This document shows, one piece after another, positions 26,685 to 34,272 of a stretch of 64,000 bases of DNA. This stretch comes from Paenibacillus piri (GTDB lineage Bacteria; Bacillota; Bacilli; Paenibacillales; NBRC-103111). The position numbers and the translations under genes are program-made. The stretch spans positions 327,298-391,297 of the forward strand of contig NZ_SMRT01000003.1 of assembly GCF_004354045.1 (NCBI RefSeq), given 5' to 3'. Every line of letters begins with the position of its first letter. The first letter of the stretch is position 1. The notes below the pieces were generated by a model that had not been told where the DNA came from, did no database searches, and was given only the letters and a program-made list of their open reading frames with translations.

Positions 26685-27539
26685 ATGGATAATTTGCAGA
26701 TCGGCTTCAGCTGTCACTCGCGGAATTACGGGCCCGGCACGCCGGATGAAATTTTCGGATTCATTCAAAAGCTCGGCTACGCCTACATTGACGTCGATTC
26801 GGTCAGTACGATCGGACAAGCCGAGGTTATCGACAACCCGGAGCGGCAAGCTGAGGTGGTCAGGGAGCTGTGCGAAAAGTACGAGCTTCGCCCGGCGGAA
26901 TATTTTTTGGGTACCGTTCTGGCGGATGGCGAGAAGCTGGAAACGAGCCAGCCGGATCTCCGCAAGCGTGAGCGGATGCTCGAAAGCTTCGAGCGCGTCT
27001 GCCGGTTTGCCGGGCTGGCGGGCTTCCGCAGCATTATGGGCTCGGCGGGCATACTGATCGCAGAAGAGGGCTTCGACCGCTCCTTTGAGCATGCCGCAGA
27101 GACGTTAGGCAAGATGACGGCTATTGCCGCCGATCACGGCGTCGCTTTCCATGTTGAGCCGAGCCAGCATTCTTTGCTGAACGTACCGGCCAAAGCCGTG
27201 GAGATGGCGCAGCGGGTCCAGGGACTCCGGTATACGCTCGACTTTTTGCACTATCAGGTGCATGGCTACGATCAGCGCGAGACGATGAAGCTGCTGCCGT
27301 ACACCGGGCATATGCATGCGAGACAGGCGGCGGTCGGCTGGGGCAAATGCCCTTTCGAGTACGGGGAAATCGATTACGATGCGATCGTCAAGCGGCTGAG
27401 AGGACTTCGTTGGAACGGGGTGATCGCGATGGAATTTTGGAGCGGACCTGCGGAAACGGCAGCCGGGATTCATGCGGTGGAACAGACGATTTTGATGCGG
27501 TATCATTTGAAGGGACTCGTCAAGAAATATTATCGTTAA
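26685..27539 (+). CDS. Sugar phosphate isomerase/epimerase-like TIM-barrel protein
   Basis: This 284-residue protein of the xylose-isomerase-like TIM-barrel family (AP endonuclease 2 fold) has strand-end motifs VAFHVEPSQHSLL near 148-160, YTLDFLHYQVHG near 184-195, GHMHARQAAVGWG near 207-219 and GVIAMEFWSG near 244, supplying the Glu, Asp, His and Glu metal ligands. It is cotranscribed with the Gfo/Idh/MocA oxidoreductase. The start ATG follows GGGGAGG. It is probably an isomerase or epimerase of an oxidised sugar; the exact reaction is not readable. Confidence 0.88.
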   Translation: MDNLQIGFSCHSRNYGPGTPDEIFGFIQKLGYAYIDVDSVSTIGQAEVIDNPERQAEVVRELCEKYELRPAEYFLGTVLADGEKLETSQPDLRKRERMLESFERVCRFAGLAGFRSIMGSAGILIAEEGFDRSFEHAAETLGKMTAIAADHGVAFHVEPSQHSLLNVPAKAVEMAQRVQGLRYTLDFLHYQVHGYDQRETMKLLPYTGHMHARQAAVGWGKCPFEYGEIDYDAIVKRLRGLRWNGVIAMEFWSGPAETAAGIHAVEQTILMRYHLKGLVKKYYR

Positions 27540-27599
27540 TCTGACCGCGATTTAAATGTAGGTTTTCTTGCAATGATAGAAAGCTTCAGCTCCGTTATC

Positions 27600-27637
27600 A
27601 AAAAAAGCCGGAGCGGTAATAAGACCGCGCCGGCTTC
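27600..27637 (-). terminator. Bidirectional terminator, T-run on minus strand
   Basis: AAGCCGGAGCGGT pairs with ACCGCGCCGGCTT around ATAAG-type loop bases. On the minus strand the stem is followed by seven T, so it mainly ends the small gene at 27647-27934; it may also stop transcripts from the isomerase gene. Confidence 0.85.
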
Positions 27638-27646
27638 CTTGTTCAA

Positions 27647-27934
27647 TTATATAATCTCTTTTTCTTCCGCGATTTGCATGCTGTCAAAGTATTTTTTCAA
27701 ATACAGCTTTTTTAATTGGAAATAATGGTTATTTGACTTGATATGTCCGATTAATCGGCAAATCATTTGCATATATTGAGCATCCTCGATGCCGGACGCG
27801 ATATTGAAAATCGTATTCAGGCTTCCGATCGCTTGATCCCTGTTAATAATACCCCTTTCCAAACCGGTCAACTGCCGTTCGATTTCTTCCTCGATAAACC
27901 ATTTTGCTCTAGTCTCGATACTCTTATTAGTCAA
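27647..27934 (-). CDS. Small hypothetical protein, helical, 95 residues
   Basis: I do not recognise this protein. It starts with TTG at 27934, eight bases after an excellent AGGAGGTG site; an ATG 51 bases further up would overlap that site. The product is predicted helical and mixed-charge: SIETRAKWFIEEEIERQL, then a Gly/Ile/Asn-rich middle (ERGIINRDQAIGSLNTIF) and a basic, Tyr-rich stretch (HYFQLKKLYLKKYFDSM). It has no signal peptide or membrane segment. It is monocistronic, with a strong terminator. The composition suggests a small DNA- or protein-binding regulator, but that is only a guess. Confidence 0.7.
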   Translation of the reverse strand: MTNKSIETRAKWFIEEEIERQLTGLERGIINRDQAIGSLNTIFNIASGIEDAQYMQMICRLIGHIKSNNHYFQLKKLYLKKYFDSMQIAEEKEII

Positions 27935-28131
27935 AAACAACGCACCTCCTGGATAATGTAGCTTCAAGTTTACATCAGCCGTCATGTAAAAGCTGTCGAA
28001 ATAACGGTGTCATATTCGATCATTTTTTGCGGGAAAAAAGTTGGAGCGATAGTTCCGCACAGAGAACGAGCTGCGCCGTCACCATTCAGCAGATGGGGCA
28101 TTACAGTCGCGAACGGACGAAGTGGCTTTCG

Positions 28132-28248
28132 TCGCCTATTGTCCCCAGATTTCTACTGCTAATGTGGTATACATTCAAGAAATCCGGTGACAACAGAGAT
28201 TGGAAGAAGGATTCGCCTGCGAAGCGGGGAATTATTCACCGGACTTTT
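28132..28248. repeat. Dispersed intergenic repeat, copy 1
   Basis: The left arm TTGTCCCCAGATTTCT (28139-28154) pairs with the middle arm AGAAATCCGGTGACAA (28178-28193), and a right arm CCGGACTTTT (28239-28248) can pair with the same middle arm. The element is about 115 bp and aligns with copy 2 along its whole length. The other sequence between 27935 and 28366 shows no gene. Confidence 0.75.
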
Positions 28249-28366
28249 AAGGCCGACGATGTTAATAAAACTAATAAAAGATCAATTTCACCTCATGTCA
28301 AGAGCGCGCAATAAGCGTTACAATTTAGGAAGAAACACTTACCATACAAGTCAGGGGGTACTTTCT

Positions 28367-29695
28367 TTGTCTAACGAAAAATCGATTTCACGCAGGGAAT
28401 TTTTAGAGAAAGCAGGCAAGGCGGGGCTCGTCGTTCTGGGTATGGCAACGCCGGGCTTCCTGGCCGCATGCTCCGCAGTGACCAATCAGACCGGTAAAAG
28501 CGGGGCCGCCGGGGGCAGTCAGGAGAAGGTGAAGCTGACATTCGCCCGCCAGGGAAACGGACAGGACAAGAGCGCCTGGGACGCGCTGCTGAAGCAATTT
28601 ATGGATCAAAATCCTGATATCGAAGTGCAGCTTATTTATGTGCCCGGTTCGGATTGGGACGACTATTTTAATAAGGTATCGGTCATGATTGCCGGCGGCA
28701 CGCCTCCCGATGTCGCGCACATCGCGATTGAAGGCACCCAGCTGTTCGTCAAGAAAAATATGGCGATCGAGCTGACGCCTTACATGAAGAATGATCCGGT
28801 AGACAAGCTGGACGACATTCATCCGAATATTCAGAAGGCCTTTATTATCGACGGCAAATATTTCGGCCTGCCGTTTACGTGGAATAACCGCGTCATGTAC
28901 TTCAATACGAAAATGCTTGGCGAAGCGAAGCTGGAGCTTCCGCCTCCGACCTGGAATCTTGACGATTTCTTCCGCTATTGCAAGGAACTGACCCGCGACA
29001 GCAACGGCAAAAAGCAGTTCGGCTATCAATTCAAGGTTCGAATGATCGATAACGAGCAGTGGCTGTACAGCAACGGCGCAGCGATCTTCAACGACGACAT
29101 GACCAAATGCACGCTCAATGACCCGGCCTGCGTAGAATCGTTCCAATTTTTTCACGATCTGATTTATAAATACAAATATGCTCCCACTCCATCCGAGGTC
29201 GGCGCTATGGGCGATCCTTTTCTGACTCAGAACGTCGCGATGGCGGCTGCGGGGTACAGTCCGGTAACCGGTTATTTGGATCAGAAATTTACCGATTTTA
29301 ATATCCAGTCGATGCCGACCTTGAAGAAGCCGTCGACGATTTACGGGGTGGACGGATTTATGATCATGAAGGACAGCAAGCATCCGAACGAGACATGGAA
29401 ATTTATCAAATTTCTGAATTCCGCCGCCGCCCAGACCCAGCTGTTTTCTTCCGGCATTCCGTCGCGGAAATCCGTTGCCGAGGAGCAGATTCCGAAGAAA
29501 CCGCCGCAGAACGGCAAGCTGTATTATGAAAGCGCGGAAGTGGCGCGGCCTGTACAAGCCCCGCCTACCTTCAACAAGCTTAACGATGTGTATACGCGGG
29601 TATTGGGGTCGGTTTTTGCCAACGAGGTAGAGCTCAAGAAAGGGCTGGATTATGCGACGTCCGAAATGCAAAAAATTTTGGATAAAGGATTGTAA
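28367..29695 (+). CDS. Sugar ABC binding protein with twin-arginine lipoprotein signal
   Basis: This 442-residue family 1 solute-binding protein starts with TTG at 28367, preceded by AGGGGGT. The N-terminus reads SISRREFLEKAGKAG, a twin-arginine (Tat) motif at Arg9-Arg10, then a hydrophobic stretch and a lipobox LAAC with Cys35. It is therefore predicted to be exported folded by Tat and lipidated. The mature part has the usual binding-protein marks (ADIEVQ-like strand at IEVQLIYVPGSDWDDYFNK, and APPTFNKLNDVYTRVLGSVF near the end). It heads an operon with two permeases, a beta-propeller enzyme and, at the end, tatC and tatA. All other binding proteins here have plain Sec lipoprotein signals. 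Confidence 0.9.
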   Translation: MSNEKSISRREFLEKAGKAGLVVLGMATPGFLAACSAVTNQTGKSGAAGGSQEKVKLTFARQGNGQDKSAWDALLKQFMDQNPDIEVQLIYVPGSDWDDYFNKVSVMIAGGTPPDVAHIAIEGTQLFVKKNMAIELTPYMKNDPVDKLDDIHPNIQKAFIIDGKYFGLPFTWNNRVMYFNTKMLGEAKLELPPPTWNLDDFFRYCKELTRDSNGKKQFGYQFKVRMIDNEQWLYSNGAAIFNDDMTKCTLNDPACVESFQFFHDLIYKYKYAPTPSEVGAMGDPFLTQNVAMAAAGYSPVTGYLDQKFTDFNIQSMPTLKKPSTIYGVDGFMIMKDSKHPNETWKFIKFLNSAAAQTQLFSSGIPSRKSVAEEQIPKKPPQNGKLYYESAEVARPVQAPPTFNKLNDVYTRVLGSVFANEVELKKGLDYATSEMQKILDKGL

Positions 29696-29712
29696 CAAGA
29701 AAGGACAGCTGA

Positions 29713-30657
29713 ATGATCAATGAGGTGAAGCAACAACGGCAACCCGTTCCGGGGATAGGACGCGCCGACAGATGGGGCAGGGAGAAAAAGAGGGAGGCGC
29801 TGGATGCCTGGATTTTTCTGGCTCCGACGATGCTGCTATTTATCGTTTTTATCGCCATCCCCGTTATCGCGGCCATCGTGTTAGGACTAACGAAATACGA
29901 TATTATAAGCCCGATGGCGTTTACCGGCTTCGACAATTATGTACAGGCGTTCCATGATCCGAGACTATCCGTCGTTTATATGAATTCCGTCAAATATTTG
30001 CTGCTGCTGCTGCCGCTCCATATTTTGTTCGGACTTGCGCTGGCATTGGCTGTAAAAAGTCTTTCGTCCAATTTTTGGAAATATGTACTGCGAACGTTTT
30101 ACTTTTTTCCCGTGATGGTTACGACCTCCTCGGTAGCGATTGTTTGGGGATACTTGCTGAATAAAGATTTCGGCGTCATCAATTATTATTTGGGCAAGCT
30201 TGGCGTCGAATCGATCCCTTGGCTGACCTCCTCCTTCTGGAGCGTGCCTGCGCTCGTGCTGTTCAGCGTGTGGAAAGGGGGCGGGCAATATTTCATATTT
30301 CTGTTTGTCGGCTTGACGAATATACCGCAGCAGCTGTACGAGGCGTCCAAAATCGACGGCGCCGGCAGATGGAGGACGTTTTGGAGCATCACGCTTCCAT
30401 TATTGACGCCTACGTTATTTTTTGTCGTTACGATGGGGCTGATTAACGGTTTGCAAATTTTCGACGAGCCTTTCCTGATTACCAAGGGCGGGCCGGGCGA
30501 CTCTTCGAGAACGATCAACCAGTATATATACGAGCATGCGTTCAAGTTTTTTGATATGGGCTATGCTTCCGCTTTATCCATGACCCTGTTCGTCATTATT
30601 CTTGTCTTGACCTTGCTCCAGTTCCGGTTGGGAAAGAAGTGGGTTCATTATCAATAG
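29713..30657 (+). CDS. Carbohydrate ABC transporter permease (MalF type)
   Basis: This is the first permease of the Tat-linked importer, 314 residues. A charged N-terminus of about 35 residues precedes the first membrane segment (APTMLLFIVFIAIPVIAAIV). The EAA loop is YEASKIDGAGRWRTFWSITL near residues 211-230. It begins 17 bp after the binding protein, with AAGGACAG-type ribosome bases in front of the ATG. It should pair with the next permease, and the ATPase must come from elsewhere. Confidence 0.92.
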   Translation: MINEVKQQRQPVPGIGRADRWGREKKREALDAWIFLAPTMLLFIVFIAIPVIAAIVLGLTKYDIISPMAFTGFDNYVQAFHDPRLSVVYMNSVKYLLLLLPLHILFGLALALAVKSLSSNFWKYVLRTFYFFPVMVTTSSVAIVWGYLLNKDFGVINYYLGKLGVESIPWLTSSFWSVPALVLFSVWKGGGQYFIFLFVGLTNIPQQLYEASKIDGAGRWRTFWSITLPLLTPTLFFVVTMGLINGLQIFDEPFLITKGGPGDSSRTINQYIYEHAFKFFDMGYASALSMTLFVIILVLTLLQFRLGKKWVHYQ

Positions 30658-30673
30658 GATAGGAGAGAGAAGC

Positions 30674-31519
30674 ATGGAAACTGCCGGCGTAAAACGCACA
30701 ATCGGCTTTTATCAGCTCATACTGACTGCGGTGCTGCTTGTAATCGCCTGGTTCATTATGGCTCCTTTTTTTTGGATGTTTGCGACTTCCTTGCGGCCGG
30801 CGATGGACTCATTCAAGCTGCCTCCCTCTTTATGGCCTTCCGTATTTGAGTGGGACAACTATGCCGCCGTATTCGCATCGATTCCATTTGCCGCATTTTT
30901 CTGGAACAGCATGAAAGTATCCGTCCTGGTCGGGCTTGCTCAAGTCGCGTCTTCGGCTACGGCGGCTTACGCCTTTGCGCGGCTGCGCTTTCCGGGGCGG
31001 GACGCCTTATTTATTCTCGTGCTGTCGGCGCTCATGATTCCGCATCAGGTGACGATTATTCCTTTATTCATCATGATCCGCAAGCTGGGCTGGATGGATA
31101 CGCACGCCGCTTTGATCGTCCCGCATATGATTTATCCGTTCGGCATCTTTTTATTGAAGCAGTTTATGAGTACCATTCCGACCGAGCTGGAGGAAGCGGC
31201 CAGGGTGGACGGGGCGTCCCGCTACCGGATTTTCAGAGAAGTTATCGTTCCGATCTCCATGCCATCTATTTCGGTTGTTGCGGTGTTCAGCTTTATCGCT
31301 TCATGGAATATGTTTTTCTCGCCGTTACTTTTTATAAATACGTATGAAAAAATGACGCTGCCCCTTGGCATCACGATTTTGCAAGGATATATGGGCAACG
31401 GCAATATGTCGGCTCTGTTGGCAGGGGTCACGATGTCGCTCGTGCCTGTTGTATTGTTTTACATATTTTGTCAAAAATATTTGGTCGACGGGACCACTGT
31501 CGGCGCGGTCAAAGGTTAG
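30674..31519 (+). CDS. Carbohydrate ABC transporter permease (MalG type)
   Basis: This is the second permease, 281 residues, with six membrane segments. The EAA loop reads EEAARVDGASRYRIFREVIV near residues 175-194, and the C-terminus ends in VDGTTVGAVKG as in most MalG-type proteins. It begins 16 bp after the previous gene; AGGAGAGA precedes the ATG. It is part of the six-gene operon 28367-34151. Confidence 0.93.
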   Translation: METAGVKRTIGFYQLILTAVLLVIAWFIMAPFFWMFATSLRPAMDSFKLPPSLWPSVFEWDNYAAVFASIPFAAFFWNSMKVSVLVGLAQVASSATAAYAFARLRFPGRDALFILVLSALMIPHQVTIIPLFIMIRKLGWMDTHAALIVPHMIYPFGIFLLKQFMSTIPTELEEAARVDGASRYRIFREVIVPISMPSISVVAVFSFIASWNMFFSPLLFINTYEKMTLPLGITILQGYMGNGNMSALLAGVTMSLVPVVLFYIFCQKYLVDGTTVGAVKG

Positions 31520-31549
31520 CCGCGTCATATTACATGATCGGGAGGATTT

Positions 31550-33160
31550 ATGCATATGAACAGAGAGAACGCTGCGCCGGACACGCTTTATAACGGAATC
31601 AAGCTGCCGGAAATATGGCCGCCGACCGGTATCGACGGGACGTCGCGGGAGCCGCTGCCGGTTCCGTATTTGCAAAACCCGCCCGCAGTTATTCCGATTC
31701 AAGTCGGACGTCAATTGTTTGTCGATGATTTTCTCATCGAGCAATCCACGCTGCACAGAACGTTTCACAAGCCGAGATGGCATGAAGGCAATCCTGTGCT
31801 GAAGCCGGAAACCGGACTGGAAATGAATAGCGGCGTCTGTCCGGTCGCCTGCCCGTTTAATGACGGCGTCTTCTATGATCCGAAGGATCAATTGTTTAAA
31901 ATGTGGTATCACGCCGGATGGTTCGACGGGATCGCTTATGCTGAAAGCAAAGACGGTATTCGCTGGGAAAGAAAACTTCTCGATATCGAGCCCGGAACGA
32001 ACCGCGTTTTGGCGACCCGGCCCGGCTTCCGGCGCGACGGGGTCGGCGTATGGCTGGATCATGACGCGCAGGACCCGAACGAACGATTCAAGATGTTCGC
32101 CTATTTCCGGACGCCTGACGGCGAATTCGGGGAGGTCTATACGTCTCCTGACGGCATACATTGGGGAGAGCCGGTGCGAACGGGGCCTTGCGGGGACAAT
32201 ACGACATTCTTTTATAACCCGTTCCGGCAAAAATGGGTGTACAGCATCCGGACGGGCTTAGGCTCCGACCGCAGCTATTTCCGCATCCGCTCCTACCGCG
32301 AGCATGACGATTTCGTGCAGGGCGCGGACTGGTCCGACGAGGATACGGTCGTCTGGTCGCGAGCCGACGATCTGGACCCGCCGCATCCCGAGCATCAATG
32401 TCCGACCCAGCTGTACAATATTGATGCCGTAGCTTATGAAAGCGTCATTCTGGGGTTGTTCCAAATTCATCAAGGACCGCCCAATCATGTGTGCGAGGAA
32501 GCGGGTTTCCCCAAGATTACGGAATTGATGATTGGCTTCAGCCGTGACGGATTTCACTTCGACCGTTCGGACCGCACGCCTTTCCTGGCCTGCTCCCAGC
32601 AGGAAGGGACATGGAACCGCGCCTATTTGCATTCGGCCGGGGGCTCATGTCTCGTAGTTGGCGACGAGCTGTATTTCTATGTCGGCGGGTTCTCGGGCAT
32701 ATCCCCGCAAAGGGGCGGCGATCTGTATGCGGGAGCCAGCACGGGGCTTGCCGTGCTGCGCCGGGACGGCTTCGCCTCGATGGATGCGCCGCAAGGCGGC
32801 GGGGAATTAATGACCCGTCTCATCAGGTTTGACGGCAGCTATTTATTCGTCAATGCGAACACGAAGGACGGGGAGCTGCGGGTCGAGCTGTTGGACGAAT
32901 CCGGGCATGCCGTGGACGGATACACAATGGAAGACTGCATCCCGGTGCGTGCGGACCAAACGCTCGCGCAAGTGCAATGGGTCGGCAGGAACGATCTGTC
33001 GGATTGGGTGGGCAAGCCGGTTAAGCTTCGCTTCCTCCTGACGGAGGGAGAGCTGTATTCGTTCTGGGTCAGCCCGGATGCATTCGGCGCCAGTCGCGGC
33101 TTCGTCGCCGCCGGCGGTCCGGGATTTACAGGGCCGATTGATACCGTCGGCAGCAAGTAA
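31550..33160 (+). CDS. Beta-propeller glycoside-hydrolase-like protein (GH32/43-like fold)
   Basis: This 536-residue protein has no signal peptide. Repeated blades of the five-bladed propeller type are visible: FYDPKDQLFKMWYHAGWF, IAYAESKDGIRWER, VYTSPDGIHWGEP, FYNPFRQKWVYSIRTG and IGFSRDGFHFDR. These SxDGxxW blade motifs occur in GH32, GH43 and related families; a C-terminal beta domain follows from about residue 425. The N-terminal VGRQLFVDDFLIE is seen in many uncharacterised members. No family-defining catalytic motif can be assigned, so the enzyme class is open. The cytoplasmic location fits trimming of the imported sugar. Either ATG 31550 or 31556 could be the start; GGAGG lies at 31541-31545. 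Confidence 0.78.
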   Translation: MHMNRENAAPDTLYNGIKLPEIWPPTGIDGTSREPLPVPYLQNPPAVIPIQVGRQLFVDDFLIEQSTLHRTFHKPRWHEGNPVLKPETGLEMNSGVCPVACPFNDGVFYDPKDQLFKMWYHAGWFDGIAYAESKDGIRWERKLLDIEPGTNRVLATRPGFRRDGVGVWLDHDAQDPNERFKMFAYFRTPDGEFGEVYTSPDGIHWGEPVRTGPCGDNTTFFYNPFRQKWVYSIRTGLGSDRSYFRIRSYREHDDFVQGADWSDEDTVVWSRADDLDPPHPEHQCPTQLYNIDAVAYESVILGLFQIHQGPPNHVCEEAGFPKITELMIGFSRDGFHFDRSDRTPFLACSQQEGTWNRAYLHSAGGSCLVVGDELYFYVGGFSGISPQRGGDLYAGASTGLAVLRRDGFASMDAPQGGGELMTRLIRFDGSYLFVNANTKDGELRVELLDESGHAVDGYTMEDCIPVRADQTLAQVQWVGRNDLSDWVGKPVKLRFLLTEGELYSFWVSPDAFGASRGFVAAGGPGFTGPIDTVGSK

Positions 33161-33187
33161 AGAGAGTACAATAAGGTGGGGATATCG

Positions 33188-33940
33188 ATGCAGCAGGAGA
33201 GCAGCTCCCTGGAGGGCCATTTGAAGGAACTCCGCAAACGAATCATATCGGTTCTGATCGTATTTCTGGCAGCTATAGCCGGTTCTTTTTTCACCGTTCA
33301 GCCGCTGCTCGGATATATGAAGCGGACGCCTCCCGCCTCAACGCTGGATTGGAACGTGTTTTCGCCGATGGATGCGATACGGATTTATATCCAGTTTGCT
33401 TTTATGATCGCATTAATCGTTATGGTTCCATTTATTTTGTATCAGGTCTGGTCGTTTGTCGCTCCCGCCTTGACGGTGAGAGAGAGGAAGGCGACGCTGC
33501 GTTACATACCGGTTGTCTTTTGCCTCATCTTGATCGGTTTCGCGTTTGCCTACTTTGTCGTTTTTCCGATGGCGCTGCATTTTAGCACCTCCTTGACGCA
33601 TAAGCTCGGACTCAATGAAATGTACGGGATTCATCAATATTTTTCTTTTATGTTCGGTGTTCTGCTCCCGGTATCGCTTGTGTTCGAGTTTCCCTTGGTG
33701 GTGGTGTTTTTAACCCATCTTCAGCTGGTTACGCCCGCTTTCTTGAGAAAGCAGCGCAAGACGGCCTGCCTGCTCTTCGTCATCATGGCCAGCATTATTA
33801 CGCCGCCGGATATCGTATCGCCTATTTTGCTCACAATCCCGCTGCTTGCGTTGTATGAGATCAGTATTTGGCTCTCGGCTGCGGTCATTCGCAAGCAGCA
33901 GCAGCTCAACTCCAATAAAGAGGTGGTTCTTCATGGGTGA
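33188..33940 (+). CDS. tatC: Twin-arginine translocase subunit TatC
   Basis: This 250-residue polytopic membrane protein recognises twin-arginine signals. The family opening LEGHLKELRKRIISVL is at residues 7-22, then FILYQVWSFVAPALTVRERK near 85-104 with the conserved Phe and Pro, and six membrane segments. The start at 33188 follows AAGGTGGGG; the GTG at 33176 overlaps that site. It begins 27 bp after the beta-propeller gene and overlaps tatA by 8 bp, so it belongs to the sugar operon. The binding protein that heads this operon is the obvious cargo. Confidence 0.93.
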   Translation: MQQESSSLEGHLKELRKRIISVLIVFLAAIAGSFFTVQPLLGYMKRTPPASTLDWNVFSPMDAIRIYIQFAFMIALIVMVPFILYQVWSFVAPALTVRERKATLRYIPVVFCLILIGFAFAYFVVFPMALHFSTSLTHKLGLNEMYGIHQYFSFMFGVLLPVSLVFEFPLVVVFLTHLQLVTPAFLRKQRKTACLLFVIMASIITPPDIVSPILLTIPLLALYEISIWLSAAVIRKQQQLNSNKEVVLHG

Positions 33941-34151
33941 TCTGTTTACCCCCAGTCATATTTTACTAGTTATCGTTGTCGCTTTATTATTGTTCGGCCC
34001 GAGCAAGCTCCCTGAGCTGGGACGAAGCTTCGGGAAGATGCTGAAGGAATTCAAGGACGGCGCCAAAGGATTGTATGCCCAAGAAGAAGGGACGGCGAAG
34101 CCGCTCACCGGTTCCGTGCAGGAACAGGCTTCTTCCGGGAAAGAATCTTAA
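33933..34151 (+). CDS. tatA: Twin-arginine translocase subunit TatA
   Basis: This 72-residue single-span protein forms the Tat pore: a short N-terminus, membrane helix at about 8-22 (ILLVIVVALLLFGPSKLPEL, including the FGP hinge), an amphipathic helix LGRSFGKMLKEFKDGAKG at 27-44, and a variable acidic tail. The start ATG at 33933 overlaps the end of tatC, with AAAGAGGTGG upstream. It is the last gene of the operon, followed by a terminator at 34189. The gene order tatC-tatA is the reverse of the usual Bacillus tatA-tatC. Confidence 0.92.
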   Translation: MGDLFTPSHILLVIVVALLLFGPSKLPELGRSFGKMLKEFKDGAKGLYAQEEGTAKPLTGSVQEQASSGKES

Positions 34152-34188
34152 TTACGGTAGCCGGCCCTTATCGAATAATGAATAGAAG

Positions 34189-34230
34189 GAGCGCACGATT
34201 GATGCTATGATAGATGTGCGCTCTTCTTCT
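34189..34230 (+). terminator. Terminator of the Tat-linked sugar operon
   Basis: GAGCGCAC (34189-34196) pairs with GTGCGCTC (34216-34223), followed by a T-rich TTCTTCT. The loop is about 19 nt. Confidence 0.7.
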
Positions 34231-34272
34231 CCTCATAGCCTATTACGCGATACTGCAGAGTAGAGGTAACGG

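Noticed and set aside
28403-29698. Minus-strand frame opposite the Tat-linked binding protein
   Set aside because: Antisense shadow without ribosome site; the sense strand has a complete, recognisable protein.
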